64,000 nt of DNA from Flavobacterium sp. Its GTDB lineage: Bacteria; Bacteroidota; Bacteroidia; Flavobacteriales; Flavobacteriaceae. Numbering within the stretch: position 1 is the first letter of the stretch; each line of letters opens with the position of its first letter. The position numbers and the translations under genes are program-made. The notes under the pieces were generated by a model that had not been told where the DNA came from, did no database searches, and was given only the letters and a program-made list of their open reading frames with translations. The stretch is from NCBI RefSeq assembly GCF_027533505.1, contig NZ_JAPZUB010000037.1:96245-160244 (forward strand), given 5' to 3'. Positions 38,439-49,413 of the stretch are shown here, piece by piece.

Positions 38439-40609
38439 TATGACTTTAATAATTTCTCTTTTTTCACTTTATTGGAAACGCCTTTATTGGCTCCATTTTG
38501 CAAGTCGTCAAGGACGTGAATGGCTTCCTCAATGTAAATATCTTTAGAGAGGTTTTCATGCCAACGTTCGCGTTTTTCCTTTAGCGTAACATCGGTTTTC
38601 ATTTGTTCCGCTTCATTGGGTAAGGACTTAAATTCGAAATTGTTTTTGTATTCGGCAATCGCTTTGAACTTTTTATTCATTTCATCCAACTGCTTTTGCT
38701 CTTGCTTATATTTATCAATTTGCAAACTGTAAGTGGTAATGTCGTTTCGATTATCCAACCATTTTGCATTTTCATCAATTAACTTCAATTGCGGACTAGC
38801 ACTGATTCGTTTTCTACTGTTGGCTAATGCAAAATCATAGTTTGGTTGGTTAGACCATGTTTTGTAAGGTGCTGGATCGATTTTATCCCAAGGCATGGCA
38901 TTATCGATGTCGCGCTCACCCATTTCCAAATAGGCGTATTTATCGGGCATTACCACATCACTTTTCACCCCTTCCAATTGGGTTGAACCACCGTTAATTC
39001 GGTAGAACTTTTGGGTGGTCGTTTTTAAGGCACCTAAATCTCCAACAGTACTTCCGCGTACAAACTGATTCAAGTCGATGACATTTTGAACCGTTCCTTT
39101 GCCATAGGTTTGCTTACTCCCCACAATCACAGCCCGCTTGTAGTCTTGCATCGCGGCGGCCAAAATCTCTGAAGCTGACGCAGAAAACTCATTGGTCATG
39201 ATCACAAGCGGTCCATCCCAGGCCACTTTCGGATCACGATCGTACAATACTTCTTTTCGACCGGCGGCAGAACGCACTTGAACGATTGGACCTTGGTCTA
39301 TAAAAAGACCACTGATGTCAACCACCGTTTTGAGGGACCCTCCCCCGTTGTCACGCACGTCGACAATCAATCCTTCCACACCTGCATTTTTAAGTCGCTC
39401 AACTTCAATAGCAACATCTTTGGCGGCATCACGACTGTCTTTGTTTTCAAAATCGATATAAAATTTTGGCAAATAAATAATACCATATTTTACGCCATTT
39501 TTTTCAACGATACTGGATCGCGCATAGGTTTCCTCGATTTCAACCTCATCGCGAATAATAGAAATTACTTTCAAAGAACCGTCTTGTTTTTTTACGGTTA
39601 GTCGAACTTCGGTTCCTTTAGGGCCTTTGATTTTTTTCACCACATCGTCCAAACGCATCCCGACAACATCCACGGGCTCGCCGTTACCTTGAGCCACTTT
39701 CAAAACCACGTCACCGGCTTCCAATTCTTTACCGCGCCATGCCGGACCCCCAGAAATCAACTCTGTAATTTCAGTGTAATCGTTTTTCTTTTGCAATCGC
39801 GCTCCAATACCCTCTAATTTTCCACTCATACTCACATCAAAGCGTTCCTTGTCTTCGGGCGCAAAATAAGAAGTATGCGGATCAAAGCGTGTTGTAATGG
39901 CATTAATGTATACCGAAAACCAATCGGCACGGGTCAAATCTTTGATGAAATCAAAATTCTCGTTTAAAGACTTTAAGGCATTCTCACGGGTTTCTTTCTC
40001 AAGTTGTTCGTAGGTTTTTACTTCAACCTTAACCTCCTTTTTATCCGTACCTTTTTCTTGAAGTTTTTGCTTTTCAACCAATGAGGCCAAGGTAGAGAGT
40101 TTGATTTGTTTACGCCAACGCTCTTTCAATTCGGCAACATTTTTGCAATAGGGCGCGTTTTCATAATCCGTATTGATGAACTCATCCACTTTATAATCAA
40201 TGGGTTTGTCTAAGATTTCTTTGTAATACGCCCGACTCTCTTCCATTCGCTGAATCAACCGCTCGTAAGTCAGGTTAAAAAACGTAAGGTCACGATTGAC
40301 AATTTGGTCGTCAATTTTGGTTTCATATTGCGCAAACTCGTCGATATCCGATTGCAAAAAGAAACGTTTTGAAGGATCCAAAGCTTCAATGTATTCTTTA
40401 TACACGCCTTTTGAAAAGGTATCATTAATTTCTGAAGGACTGTAGTGCCCTTTTTCAATAACATAGGTTAATAATTCGAGAAGCAATTTATCTTTTTCAG
40501 GATCACCCTCTTTCGATTTGGGCATAAAGCTCCATAACCCCACGGCTGCAATCAGCACAATAAGGATTTTTTTATAATGTCTTTTCATAAAACTCACAAT
40601 TGCATTCAT
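38438..40609 (-). CDS. prc: Tail-specific protease Prc (S41A peptidase with PDZ)
   Basis: FDPHTSYFAPEDKERFDVSMSGKLEGIGARLQKKNDY, GLIVDVRDNGGGSL, TNEFSASASEILAAAMQDYKRAVIVGSKQTYGKGTVQ. Confidence 0.95.
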   Translation of the reverse strand: MNAIVSFMKRHYKKILIVLIAAVGLWSFMPKSKEGDPEKDKLLLELLTYVIEKGHYSPSEINDTFSKGVYKEYIEALDPSKRFFLQSDIDEFAQYETKIDDQIVNRDLTFFNLTYERLIQRMEESRAYYKEILDKPIDYKVDEFINTDYENAPYCKNVAELKERWRKQIKLSTLASLVEKQKLQEKGTDKKEVKVEVKTYEQLEKETRENALKSLNENFDFIKDLTRADWFSVYINAITTRFDPHTSYFAPEDKERFDVSMSGKLEGIGARLQKKNDYTEITELISGGPAWRGKELEAGDVVLKVAQGNGEPVDVVGMRLDDVVKKIKGPKGTEVRLTVKKQDGSLKVISIIRDEVEIEETYARSSIVEKNGVKYGIIYLPKFYIDFENKDSRDAAKDVAIEVERLKNAGVEGLIVDVRDNGGGSLKTVVDISGLFIDQGPIVQVRSAAGRKEVLYDRDPKVAWDGPLVIMTNEFSASASEILAAAMQDYKRAVIVGSKQTYGKGTVQNVIDLNQFVRGSTVGDLGALKTTTQKFYRINGGSTQLEGVKSDVVMPDKYAYLEMGERDIDNAMPWDKIDPAPYKTWSNQPNYDFALANSRKRISASPQLKLIDENAKWLDNRNDITTYSLQIDKYKQEQKQLDEMNKKFKAIAEYKNNFEFKSLPNEAEQMKTDVTLKEKRERWHENLSKDIYIEEAIHVLDDLQNGANKGVSNKVKKEKLLKS

Positions 40610-40730
40610 TAAGTGTTCCTAAATTATATAAAAAATCATGCCATCCCGATGGAATACCGTCTAAATTTTTGTTAAACTCAGACTACGATCCAAAGTTAGG
40701 AAAAATGTCCCCAATGAGTCCCAAAATATG

Positions 40731-40738
40731 TACTTTTG
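40731..40738 (+). promoter_or_regulatory. Putative -7 element of surE promoter
   Basis: TACTTTTG, 20 nt before ATG. Confidence 0.45.
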
Positions 40739-40758
40739 TTACAACTTCAATTTGAATT

Positions 40759-41538
40759 ATGGAATCCAAACCTTTGATTTTAGTTACCAACGACGACGGA
40801 ATTACAGCTCCAGGAATTCGAGCCCTCATTGAGGTCGTACAAACCTTAGGTGAAGTGGTAGTCGTTGCGCCCGACAGTCCCCAAAGTGGTATGGGACACG
40901 CCATTACGGTAAATGACATGTTGCATGTAAAAAAAGGGAGTCCGTTTGGCACAGACATAACGGCATACAGTTGCTCTGGAACTCCCGTGGATTGTGTCAA
41001 AATGGGCGTACATGAATTGATCAAACGGAAGCCTGATCTTTGCGTTTCAGGCATCAATCACGGATCCAATTCATCCATAAATGTGATTTATTCGGGCACC
41101 ATGAGTGCAGCTGTTGAAGCCGGCATCGAAGGGATACCTGCTATTGGTTTTTCCTTGCAAGATTTCAGTTGGGAAGCTAATTTTGAGCCTGCAAAAATCT
41201 ACATTCGAAGCATCGTGCAACGCGTACTTGAGGAGGGATTACCATCGGGCACTGTGTTGAATGTGAACTTCCCAAACCTCCCGTCTGAGGCCATCAAAGG
41301 CATTCGTATTTGCCGACAGGCGCATGCGTATTGGCAAGAAAAATTTGATAAACGCCAGTCCCCTTTTGGTAAAGAATATTATTGGTTGACGGGGGAATTT
41401 ATTAATTTAGACAAAGGAGAAGATACTGATGAATGGGCACTTGCGCATGGGTTTGTTTCCATCGTACCCGTTCAATTTGACCTTACCGCACACCATGCCA
41501 TTCCTATTTTAAACCGTTGGAATTTCGAAAATGAATAA
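40759..41538 (+). CDS. surE: 5'/3'-nucleotidase SurE
   Basis: LILVTNDDGITAPGIRALIE, VVAPDSPQSGMGHAITV, SGINHGSNSSINVIYSGTMSAAVEA. Confidence 0.97.
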   Translation: MESKPLILVTNDDGITAPGIRALIEVVQTLGEVVVVAPDSPQSGMGHAITVNDMLHVKKGSPFGTDITAYSCSGTPVDCVKMGVHELIKRKPDLCVSGINHGSNSSINVIYSGTMSAAVEAGIEGIPAIGFSLQDFSWEANFEPAKIYIRSIVQRVLEEGLPSGTVLNVNFPNLPSEAIKGIRICRQAHAYWQEKFDKRQSPFGKEYYWLTGEFINLDKGEDTDEWALAHGFVSIVPVQFDLTAHHAIPILNRWNFENE

Positions 41539-41803
41539 AAAAGAACTTATACTTGGCTTTGCAATAGGGCTCCTTACCACCGGCGTAGGCTTGCTTTTGG
41601 TCGCATTGCTCTTTTCCTTAGTAAGTCCGAATTTTCATTGGCAATCCTTTCAAAATGGCGATTTATTGGGGAAATACATCGCATTAGGTTCGTTGTTGAA
41701 TTTGCTCCCCTTTTTTATTTTGCTTTCGCGAAAAAAAGAAGCAATGGGCTATGGAATCATTCTTGCCGTAGCTGTACTCACCCTTTCCACCTTATTTTTT
41801 TAA
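41531..41803 (+). CDS. Small membrane protein of unknown function
   Basis: 90 aa, three predicted TM stretches, overlaps surE by 8 bp and abuts lpxB. Confidence 0.75.
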   Translation: MNKKELILGFAIGLLTTGVGLLLVALLFSLVSPNFHWQSFQNGDLLGKYIALGSLLNLLPFFILLSRKKEAMGYGIILAVAVLTLSTLFF

Positions 41804-41806
41804 CCC

Positions 41807-42922
41807 ATGAAATACTATATCATAGCTGGCGAAGCTTCGGGCGATTTACACGGTTCAAATGTAATGAAAGCGCTTTTGAACGAGGACCCACAAGCAGAAA
41901 TTCGTTTTTGGGGTGGTGACTTGATGCAGGCTGTTGGAGGCACTTTGGTCAAGCACTACCGCGATTTGGCTTTTATGGGATTTGCCGAGGTGGTGATGAA
42001 TTTAGGGACGATTTTAAAAAATATTCGTTTTTGTAAAAAAGACATTCAGGCTTTTCAACCCGACCTCATCTTGTTTATCGACTATCCTGGATTTAATATG
42101 CGTATCGCGAAATGGGCAAAACAACAAGGATTCAGAACTCATTATTACATTGCGCCTCAAATTTGGGCCTGGAAAGAAAACCGAATCAAAGCCATCAAAC
42201 GCGACATAGATGCGTTGTATGTTATTTTACCCTTTGAAAAAAACTATTTTGAACAAAAACACCATTATCCGGTGCATTTTGTAGGCCATCCTCTTTTGGA
42301 CGCTATTCAACAGCGTACACCTACCAACGAGAAATTATTTAGAACCCAGGCACAACTGGACGATCGTCCGATTATCGCCTTATTGCCCGGAAGTCGCAAG
42401 CAAGAGGTTTCCAAAATGCTCGAAATTATGCTTTCGGTTGTTCCCGACTTTCCTGAATACCAGTTTGTTATTGCTGGCGCTCCGAGTTTGGATTATGCTT
42501 TTTATGCCCCATTCTTGGATTCAGAGCGGGTACGATTTGTAGCGAATCAAACCTATGACTTACTATCCTGTGCGCATGCGGCTTTGGTAACCTCGGGTAC
42601 TGCTACGCTCGAAACCGCCCTTTTTAAAGTTCCCGAAATCGTTTGTTACAAAGCCAATCCTTTATCCTATCAAATTGCCAAAAGAATCATCACTTTAAAA
42701 TACATTTCATTGGTCAATTTAATTATGGATCAACCTGTGGTCACGGAATTAATTCAAAACGATCTCAATCGGGAGCGTTTACATACTGAACTTTTGCGAA
42801 TTCTTTCGGGACCAGCGCGCGAAAAAATGATCAAAAACTATATTGAATTGGAACAGAAATTAGGCGGTGGAGGCGCTAGCCAACGAACGGCAACACATAT
42901 TAGGAACATTTTAACAGCATAA
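41807..42922 (+). CDS. lpxB: Lipid-A-disaccharide synthase
   Basis: YYIIAGEASGDLHGSNVMKAL, FWGGDLMQAVGGTLVKHYRDLAFMGFAEVV, IAPQIWAWKENRIKAIKRDIDALYVILPFE, LLPGSRKQEV. Confidence 0.97.
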   Translation: MKYYIIAGEASGDLHGSNVMKALLNEDPQAEIRFWGGDLMQAVGGTLVKHYRDLAFMGFAEVVMNLGTILKNIRFCKKDIQAFQPDLILFIDYPGFNMRIAKWAKQQGFRTHYYIAPQIWAWKENRIKAIKRDIDALYVILPFEKNYFEQKHHYPVHFVGHPLLDAIQQRTPTNEKLFRTQAQLDDRPIIALLPGSRKQEVSKMLEIMLSVVPDFPEYQFVIAGAPSLDYAFYAPFLDSERVRFVANQTYDLLSCAHAALVTSGTATLETALFKVPEIVCYKANPLSYQIAKRIITLKYISLVNLIMDQPVVTELIQNDLNRERLHTELLRILSGPAREKMIKNYIELEQKLGGGGASQRTATHIRNILTA

Positions 42923-42956
42923 TTTAGCTGGCTTTGTTTTATCTTTACCAAAATTT

Positions 42957-43655
42957 TTGAGTTTGCCTAAAGTTTGGAATTACATCATCGTCGCACTCCT
43001 TTTGGTTTCCTGCAAACCCAACCAAACGGCTATTGTCACTTCCAAAAAAGAAGCGCAAAAAAAGAAAATTTATACGCCTTACACGCCCAAAAGTACTACG
43101 GGAGTAGCCTCAACAACAGCCAATCCAACTCCCGCAACAACGGCCAAAAAAGTAAAAACAATTGCTGTTGTTCGAGAACCTGAAGGAGTTTCAGAAACCA
43201 AACCCAAGAAAACGCCCTTGATTTTGGATCAAAACGACGAGGATATTGTGGTTACCAGTGACGACACGCCCTACCTTACAGAACAATTAATCAATAATGC
43301 AATGGATTATCTCGGGACACCCTACCGCGGTGGTGGAACGAGTCGCAACGGATTTGATTGCAGTGGTTTGATGTTTACGACCTTCAAAACTTTTGATATA
43401 ATTCTCCCGCGAAGTTCTCACGAAATGGCCCGTATTGGTCGGGTTTTGGATCGAAATGAATACCGTCGTGGGGATTTGATTTTTTTCCGAACGAATGGAC
43501 GCCGCACCATAAATCATGTGGGAATGATTACGGAAGTATTGGCCGATGAAATAAAATTTGTACATTCGTCAACTCAGTTAGGCGTTGTTGTCTCCTCCAC
43601 CAAAGAGCCTTACTATCAACGAACTTTTGCACAGGTGAATAGGGTTATCGAGTAA
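42957..43655 (+). CDS. C40 (NlpC/P60) family peptidase lipoprotein
   Basis: Lipobox LLLVSC; catalytic NGFDCSGLMFTTF, RRGDLIFFRTNGRRTINHVGMI; TTG start. Confidence 0.92.
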   Translation: MSLPKVWNYIIVALLLVSCKPNQTAIVTSKKEAQKKKIYTPYTPKSTTGVASTTANPTPATTAKKVKTIAVVREPEGVSETKPKKTPLILDQNDEDIVVTSDDTPYLTEQLINNAMDYLGTPYRGGGTSRNGFDCSGLMFTTFKTFDIILPRSSHEMARIGRVLDRNEYRRGDLIFFRTNGRRTINHVGMITEVLADEIKFVHSSTQLGVVVSSTKEPYYQRTFAQVNRVIE

Positions 43656-43679
43656 ATCGTAACATCTAAACACCGGAAT

Positions 43680-45683
43680 ATGAAAGCCATTCAATTTCCG
43701 CTGATTCGAGTTACCCTTGCCTTTATTATTGGACTTTTTCTCGGAAAACTATTTGTTATTCCACCTGTTTTATGGGCATCCGGTATCCTTTTTTCAGCGC
43801 TTACCGTAGGAGTTATCCATTATTACACGCGAAAATTTATAACGCCACCGTACGCGCTTGGGGGCCTACTATTACTTGTATTTGTGGGTGTCGGCGGGAT
43901 GCGAATTGCTATGGATGTTCCGGAACGAAATCCTTATCATTTTACGCATTTCCTCAAAAAATCGCAAACCTGCACCCTTGTTGTAACATTAGAATCACAA
44001 TTACGCACGTCAAAAACACGAACTCGCTATGTGGCAGAGGTGCATGAGGGGAACGGCCAAAAAACGGTGGGGAAAATTGTTGTGGGGTTCCCTAAAAATG
44101 AGCAAATCTATAAAATTGGAGAATTGTACGGCGTAACGGGACATTTCCTTCCTTTGCAAACCGCCGCAAATCCGGGGCAGTTTGATTACAGCGCTTATCT
44201 AAAAAACAAGCATTGGTATGGACAACTTTTGGTCACCAATGCGAAATGGCTTGGCCCTCCCCAAAAAAGTATCCCCTCTATAGCTGATGGCATTCGGCAA
44301 ACGGTTTATCAACGTTTAAAAAAACACTTGAATGAATCGGATTTGGCACTCATTATGGCGCTGATTTTGGGGCAACAGCAAGATATGAATGCCGATCTAA
44401 TTCAAGCCTATCAAAAAGCGGGGGCAGTACATATTTTATCGGTTTCAGGACTTCATGTCGGTTTTGTGCTGATATTTATACAAACATTACTCAAACCCAT
44501 TCCGAATACCCGAAGGTTTCGACGTTTAAAAATTGTGATGGTCGTCCTTGGTCTTTGGTCGTTTGGATTTTTAGCGGGGTTAGCCCCCTCTGTATTGCGC
44601 TCGGTGGTGATGTTTTCGGGACTTGCTGTGGGAGAATATCTTCGACGGAGCAGTAATAGTTACAACACTTTATTTACTTCTTTATTTCTCATTTTACTTT
44701 GGGAACCCCATGCGCTATGGGACGTGGGACTACAACTGAGTTATACTGCTGTTTTTTTCATTCTTTGGTTGCATCCTATTTTGCAAAATCTTTGGTCACC
44801 GCAGTCCAAAATAGGACGGTATATACGCGACTTACTTTCTGTTTCCTTAGCGGCACAATTGGGTACATTGCCCCTGTCGCTGTATTATTTTCATCAATTT
44901 CCGGGGCTATTCTTCGTGACTAATTTGCTTTTATTACCGGGGATGGGCGTTTTGATGGGTTTGGGACTACTATGCGTGGTGATGGCGTATTTTAATTGGA
45001 TTTGGACGCCCTTATTAAAATTAGTACAGTGGGCATTGAATCTTATGAATGGAATCATTCGCATCATTTCCGAACAAGAAGAAATGGTATGGAGTGGCAT
45101 TCCGATGAATCTGACGGCTATGTTTCTTTTGTATAGTGTTATCGTAATGGGAGTTTTTGCGCTGGAAAAACGGAACTTTAATTGTTGTAGAAATTTCTTA
45201 GGAAGTATCCTGGTTTTTCAATTAACGATTCTCGGTATTCGGCATTACTATTGGCAAAACGAGGCATGGATTCTTTTCCATCAACGAAAAGCTACTCTAA
45301 TTGCGCAGCAGCAGCACCATCAATATCAATATTTAGCAACCACTAATGCCTACCTCATTCCCCTCGAAGCGTTTGCTTTATCCCGATGGATTGCTCCTTC
45401 TGCAAAGCAAGACTTGCGACAAAATCGATTTTGGCTGAACGGAAAAAAAATAGCATTGGTCGATGAGAAAGGGCGTTTCCCTAAAAATCGTCCCCATATC
45501 TTGATTGTTACCAATAATCCGCGGTGTGGCCCCGAATTGTGGTTACGACGCCATCGCCCGGATTGGGTTGTGCTTGATGGAAGCAATGCCTATCATTTGC
45601 GAAAATCGTGGAAAGAGTGCTGTTATCAACTAAAAATCCCTTTTCATGATACTTCAGAAAAGGGATCGTTTAGCGTATATTAA
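43680..45683 (+). CDS. ComEC/Rec2 family competence protein
   Basis: DUF4131-like N-term, LILGQQQDMNADLIQAYQKAGAVHILSVSGLHVGFV, FLAGLAPSVLRSVVMFS. Confidence 0.93.
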   Translation: MKAIQFPLIRVTLAFIIGLFLGKLFVIPPVLWASGILFSALTVGVIHYYTRKFITPPYALGGLLLLVFVGVGGMRIAMDVPERNPYHFTHFLKKSQTCTLVVTLESQLRTSKTRTRYVAEVHEGNGQKTVGKIVVGFPKNEQIYKIGELYGVTGHFLPLQTAANPGQFDYSAYLKNKHWYGQLLVTNAKWLGPPQKSIPSIADGIRQTVYQRLKKHLNESDLALIMALILGQQQDMNADLIQAYQKAGAVHILSVSGLHVGFVLIFIQTLLKPIPNTRRFRRLKIVMVVLGLWSFGFLAGLAPSVLRSVVMFSGLAVGEYLRRSSNSYNTLFTSLFLILLWEPHALWDVGLQLSYTAVFFILWLHPILQNLWSPQSKIGRYIRDLLSVSLAAQLGTLPLSLYYFHQFPGLFFVTNLLLLPGMGVLMGLGLLCVVMAYFNWIWTPLLKLVQWALNLMNGIIRIISEQEEMVWSGIPMNLTAMFLLYSVIVMGVFALEKRNFNCCRNFLGSILVFQLTILGIRHYYWQNEAWILFHQRKATLIAQQQHHQYQYLATTNAYLIPLEAFALSRWIAPSAKQDLRQNRFWLNGKKIALVDEKGRFPKNRPHILIVTNNPRCGPELWLRRHRPDWVVLDGSNAYHLRKSWKECCYQLKIPFHDTSEKGSFSVY

Positions 45684-46183
45684 GCTTTCTTTTTATCTTT
45701 TTTAGGATTTGGGTCGGGCACATAGCGCGTAAGCATTTCGTTGGCGCCTGCTAGCCATTTTTCGGGGCCACCTGCCACGTAGCCGGTTTGACCCAACTGT
45801 TCAAAATTGGTTTTACCATTGACCTCAGTGGGTTTGACCAAATACACGGAGGGGTACCCTCGTACTTGAAAGACTTGTTGCAATTGCATATTTTGTTGGC
45901 GCAATGCATCGGTTTGAGGAGTACGTCGTGGGAAATCGAGTTCAACCAAGATTACTTTTTCCTTTGCCCATTGAATAAATTCTGGTTTTTTAAAAACTTC
46001 CGTTTGCAAACGGATACACCATCCGCACCAATCGCTTCCGGTAAAGAATAAGAACAAGGGTTTTTGCTCCGTGCGCGAAAGTTCGATGGCTTTATTAATA
46101 TCGGTATGCCAGGTTAATCCTTCTTGTGCATTTAGGGACTGTAATCCTGTAAGCAACAAAAAAGCAAGTACTATTTTTTTCAT
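45680..46183 (-). CDS. Periplasmic thioredoxin-family protein
   Basis: Signal peptide; FFTGSDWCGWCIRLQTEVF active site; VRGYPSVYLVKP. Confidence 0.92.
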   Translation of the reverse strand: MKKIVLAFLLLTGLQSLNAQEGLTWHTDINKAIELSRTEQKPLFLFFTGSDWCGWCIRLQTEVFKKPEFIQWAKEKVILVELDFPRRTPQTDALRQQNMQLQQVFQVRGYPSVYLVKPTEVNGKTNFEQLGQTGYVAGGPEKWLAGANEMLTRYVPDPNPKKDKKKA

Positions 46184-46215
46184 AACAAAAGTAAATTACG
46201 TTCGAAAGTTACAAA

Positions 46216-47688
46216 TTATTTCACATCCTGCATCAATTTTCGGACCAAAGGCGAAATGATTATGAGTACAACCCCAGCAATCAATGCGTAGAGGGCCAAC
46301 TGTTGGTAGCCGTTGGTGTAAGCAATTAATTTTTCGGATTTAGTGGCTTTTTCATTTGTGATAGACATTCCAGCTCCCAAAATGCCTGCAACATATTGCC
46401 CATACGCGCTGGCCAAAAACCACATTCCCATCATCATCCCCTGTAATTTCTCAGGGGAAAGTTTAGTCATTATTGACAATCCGATAGGTGACAAACATAG
46501 CTCTCCAAATGTGATGATGAAATAAGCTAAAGTAAATACTTCCAAGGATGTCATTCCATTAATGTCAGCGAAATATCTTGTGTAATAAAAAATATAAAAA
46601 GCTAGCGCTAAGAATAGGAATCCAAGTCCGAATTTTACAACCGTATTGGGTTCGAATTTACGGGTATTCAACCAAATCCAAATTAGCCCTAAAAGAGGAG
46701 CAAAAATGATAACGAAAAGTGAATTTGCAGCATTATTGACACCATTAGGTTCTAAATTAACTCCAAAAAAATCATTTTCAAGATTGTTAGCTGCAAATAA
46801 ACTTAAGGAACCTCCACTTTGCTCAAAAAAAGCCCAAAAAAATATTGAAAATAGTATAAAAATTAAGGCTGCTATCAACTTCTTATTTTCTTGAAGTGAG
46901 AAGTTTCGCATTTCATAAGCTAAATACAATAAAGTTATTGGGCCAATGGTGTACATGAAATAATCCGTATACTCAGGGCTTGAAACCATTGTCATTATTA
47001 AAGGAATAGCCAGTAATGTCCCTATATAGGTGGCATACTCATAGGATTTTCGCTTAGATTCTTGTAAGTGTAGTAAAGGTGAAAGTCCAATTGTTGCCAA
47101 ATTCTTTTGGGTGAATAAAAATGTAATCAAACTAATTATCATCACAATTCCGGCTAAACCAAAAGCGATATTCCATGAATAATTTTTACCAACAGCTATG
47201 CATACATAGCCCCCAAGAAGTGCACCGATATTAATTCCAGAATAGAATAATGAAAAGCCAGCATCTCTTCTTGAATCATTGGCTTTATATAACGTTCCAA
47301 CCATAGTAGAAATGTTTGGTTTAAAAAAACCTGTTCCAATAACGGTAAATGCAATTCCTAGAAAGAAAAATTGTTTTGGATCGATGGCCAAAATTATACT
47401 TCCAACAATCATCATAAGACCTCCCCAGAACAATGACTTTCTGTATCCTAAAATTTTATCGGCAAATAAGCCGCCCACAAATGTGAAAGCATAAACAAAA
47501 GCCTGTGTAGCACCGTATTGCAAATTGGCTACATCTTCTTTCATTAATAATTGATCAACCATGAAAAATGTCAACATACCGCGCATCCCATAAAAACAGA
47601 AGCGCTCCCACATTTCACTAAAGAATAAATACCAAAGTTGTTTTGGGTACTTGCCCTCGAAATTTTGAATATCTTGTATTGTTTGCAT
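46216..47688 (-). CDS. POT/PTR family peptide MFS transporter
   Basis: HPK-like start, FFSEMWERFCFYGMRGMLTFFMV, GTGFFKPNISTMVGTLY, FSLFYSGINIGALLG. Confidence 0.95.
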   Translation of the reverse strand: MQTIQDIQNFEGKYPKQLWYLFFSEMWERFCFYGMRGMLTFFMVDQLLMKEDVANLQYGATQAFVYAFTFVGGLFADKILGYRKSLFWGGLMMIVGSIILAIDPKQFFFLGIAFTVIGTGFFKPNISTMVGTLYKANDSRRDAGFSLFYSGINIGALLGGYVCIAVGKNYSWNIAFGLAGIVMIISLITFLFTQKNLATIGLSPLLHLQESKRKSYEYATYIGTLLAIPLIMTMVSSPEYTDYFMYTIGPITLLYLAYEMRNFSLQENKKLIAALIFILFSIFFWAFFEQSGGSLSLFAANNLENDFFGVNLEPNGVNNAANSLFVIIFAPLLGLIWIWLNTRKFEPNTVVKFGLGFLFLALAFYIFYYTRYFADINGMTSLEVFTLAYFIITFGELCLSPIGLSIMTKLSPEKLQGMMMGMWFLASAYGQYVAGILGAGMSITNEKATKSEKLIAYTNGYQQLALYALIAGVVLIIISPLVRKLMQDVK

Positions 47689-47689
47689 A

Positions 47690-49351
47690 TTAATTTAAGC
47701 CTTTTTCTTTCATTACAGCATTTAATCTTTTTAGGATTAGCAAACCTAAACTTGTTGCAAACAAAAGTAACAGAGCATTTACGATAAAGAAATTCGATTT
47801 ATTTTCGTAATCATACCACATACTTGCTAAAACACCCGATAACTTATTCCCAATTGATATTGATAAAAAGAATCCACCCATCATTAGAGCTGTTAATCGT
47901 GGCGGACTTAACTTAGAGACTATTGATAATCCCATTGGAGACAAGCATAACTCTCCTATAGTTATAACTCCATAAGTTGCCACAAGCCACCAAGGGGAAA
48001 CTTTAACTGCTCCGTTACTTCCAAAATAAACTGCAACCACCATCACTAGACAAGAAAGAGAGGAGATAAATAGTCCCAATACAATTTTAGAAGGTGTTGA
48101 AGGTTCTTTCCCTTTTCTTCGCAACAATGCAAAAAATCCAACTACAAATGGGGTTAAAAGTATAATCCAACCGGGATTGACCGATTGAAAAAGTTCGGTA
48201 TTAATTAACGAAACCTTTTGTTCAGGATTTGATTCTAAAACTTTCTTTTGTTCGGGAGAGACATTGGTAAAATAAACATCTTTTCCTTGAATTTTTATAG
48301 GATTACTATTGGCATCTTTCTCCGCTTGAAACTGATTGTCATATTTTTGAACTTCTTTAGTTTGATAATCCTTTTCTTCCACCAAATAAATCGTGGATAA
48401 TGCTTCTTCTGTTTTTCCTGTAACTTGTCGATCCGTGTAATAATTTGCCCAACGTGTTAATGCAGTCCCGTTTTGTTTAAAAACAGCCCAAAATAACATT
48501 CCAACAGCAAAAATGGCTAATAAAGCACCCAATGGTCGTTTATCTTCACTATTTGCTTTTAAATACAACCGTACATAAAATATAATGACTGGAATACATG
48601 CAAAAATAAAGGCATCCGTTGAATCACTTTTAAAAATATTTCCTGGAATTATCCATCCAATAGCTCCACACAATATTGCGGGTAAAAAAACCATTCCTAA
48701 AATTTTACTCAAACTTATATCACCTTCCTGAACTGGTTTCATAACATTGGCGGTTTCTAGATGTTTTTTTCCTAAAAAGAAGATAATTAACCCCAAAAAC
48801 ATTCCTATACCTGCCGTAGTGAATGCAGCTCCCCATCCGTATTGATTTCGCATAAATGCAGCAACTATGTTGCATAGAAAAGCCCCGAGATTTATGCCCA
48901 TGTAAAAAATATTATAACCCGCATCTTTATTGGCTTTAAACTCATCTGTAGAATATAAATTACCTACTAAAGTAGAAATACTTGGTTTGAAAAATCCATT
49001 ACCCACAATAATCAAAGCCATAGAAATATAAAACATTGTAACATCATGGAATCCTAAACCGATATAGCCTAATCCCATTAAAAACCCACCTAAATATATT
49101 GCTTTGAAATACCCTAAAAATCGGTCTGCCAAATAACCTCCAAGAAATGGGGTTAAATAGGTTAGGGCAATGTATGTTCCAAAAATATCGTCTGCATATT
49201 TATCGGAGAATGCCAAACCTCCTGTGGATGTAGGATCAATCATATACAACACAAAAATCCCTATAATCAAATAGTAACCAAAACGCTCCCACATTTCGGT
49301 AAAAAACAAAAACATTAATCCTTTTGGGTGTTTATTTTTCATAATACTCAA
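47690..49351 (-). CDS. POT/PTR family peptide MFS transporter (paralog with insertion before TM7-8 region)
   Basis: FFTEMWERFGYYLIIGIFVLYM, GNGFFKPSISTLVGNLY, YNIFYMGINLGAFL; 1 bp gap to next POT gene. Confidence 0.95.
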   Translation of the reverse strand: MSIMKNKHPKGLMFLFFTEMWERFGYYLIIGIFVLYMIDPTSTGGLAFSDKYADDIFGTYIALTYLTPFLGGYLADRFLGYFKAIYLGGFLMGLGYIGLGFHDVTMFYISMALIIVGNGFFKPSISTLVGNLYSTDEFKANKDAGYNIFYMGINLGAFLCNIVAAFMRNQYGWGAAFTTAGIGMFLGLIIFFLGKKHLETANVMKPVQEGDISLSKILGMVFLPAILCGAIGWIIPGNIFKSDSTDAFIFACIPVIIFYVRLYLKANSEDKRPLGALLAIFAVGMLFWAVFKQNGTALTRWANYYTDRQVTGKTEEALSTIYLVEEKDYQTKEVQKYDNQFQAEKDANSNPIKIQGKDVYFTNVSPEQKKVLESNPEQKVSLINTELFQSVNPGWIILLTPFVVGFFALLRRKGKEPSTPSKIVLGLFISSLSCLVMVVAVYFGSNGAVKVSPWWLVATYGVITIGELCLSPMGLSIVSKLSPPRLTALMMGGFFLSISIGNKLSGVLASMWYDYENKSNFFIVNALLLLFATSLGLLILKRLNAVMKEKGLN

Positions 49352-49354
49352 ATT

Positions 49355-49383
49355 AAAAAAACCTGTAATTCACTTACAGGTTT
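49355..49383 (-). terminator. Intrinsic terminator between POT paralogs
   Basis: Minus strand AAACCTGTAA-GTGAA-TTACAGGTTTTTTT. Confidence 0.8.
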
Positions 49384-49413
49384 GAAAGATATAAAAAACA
49401 TTTAAATCCTAAT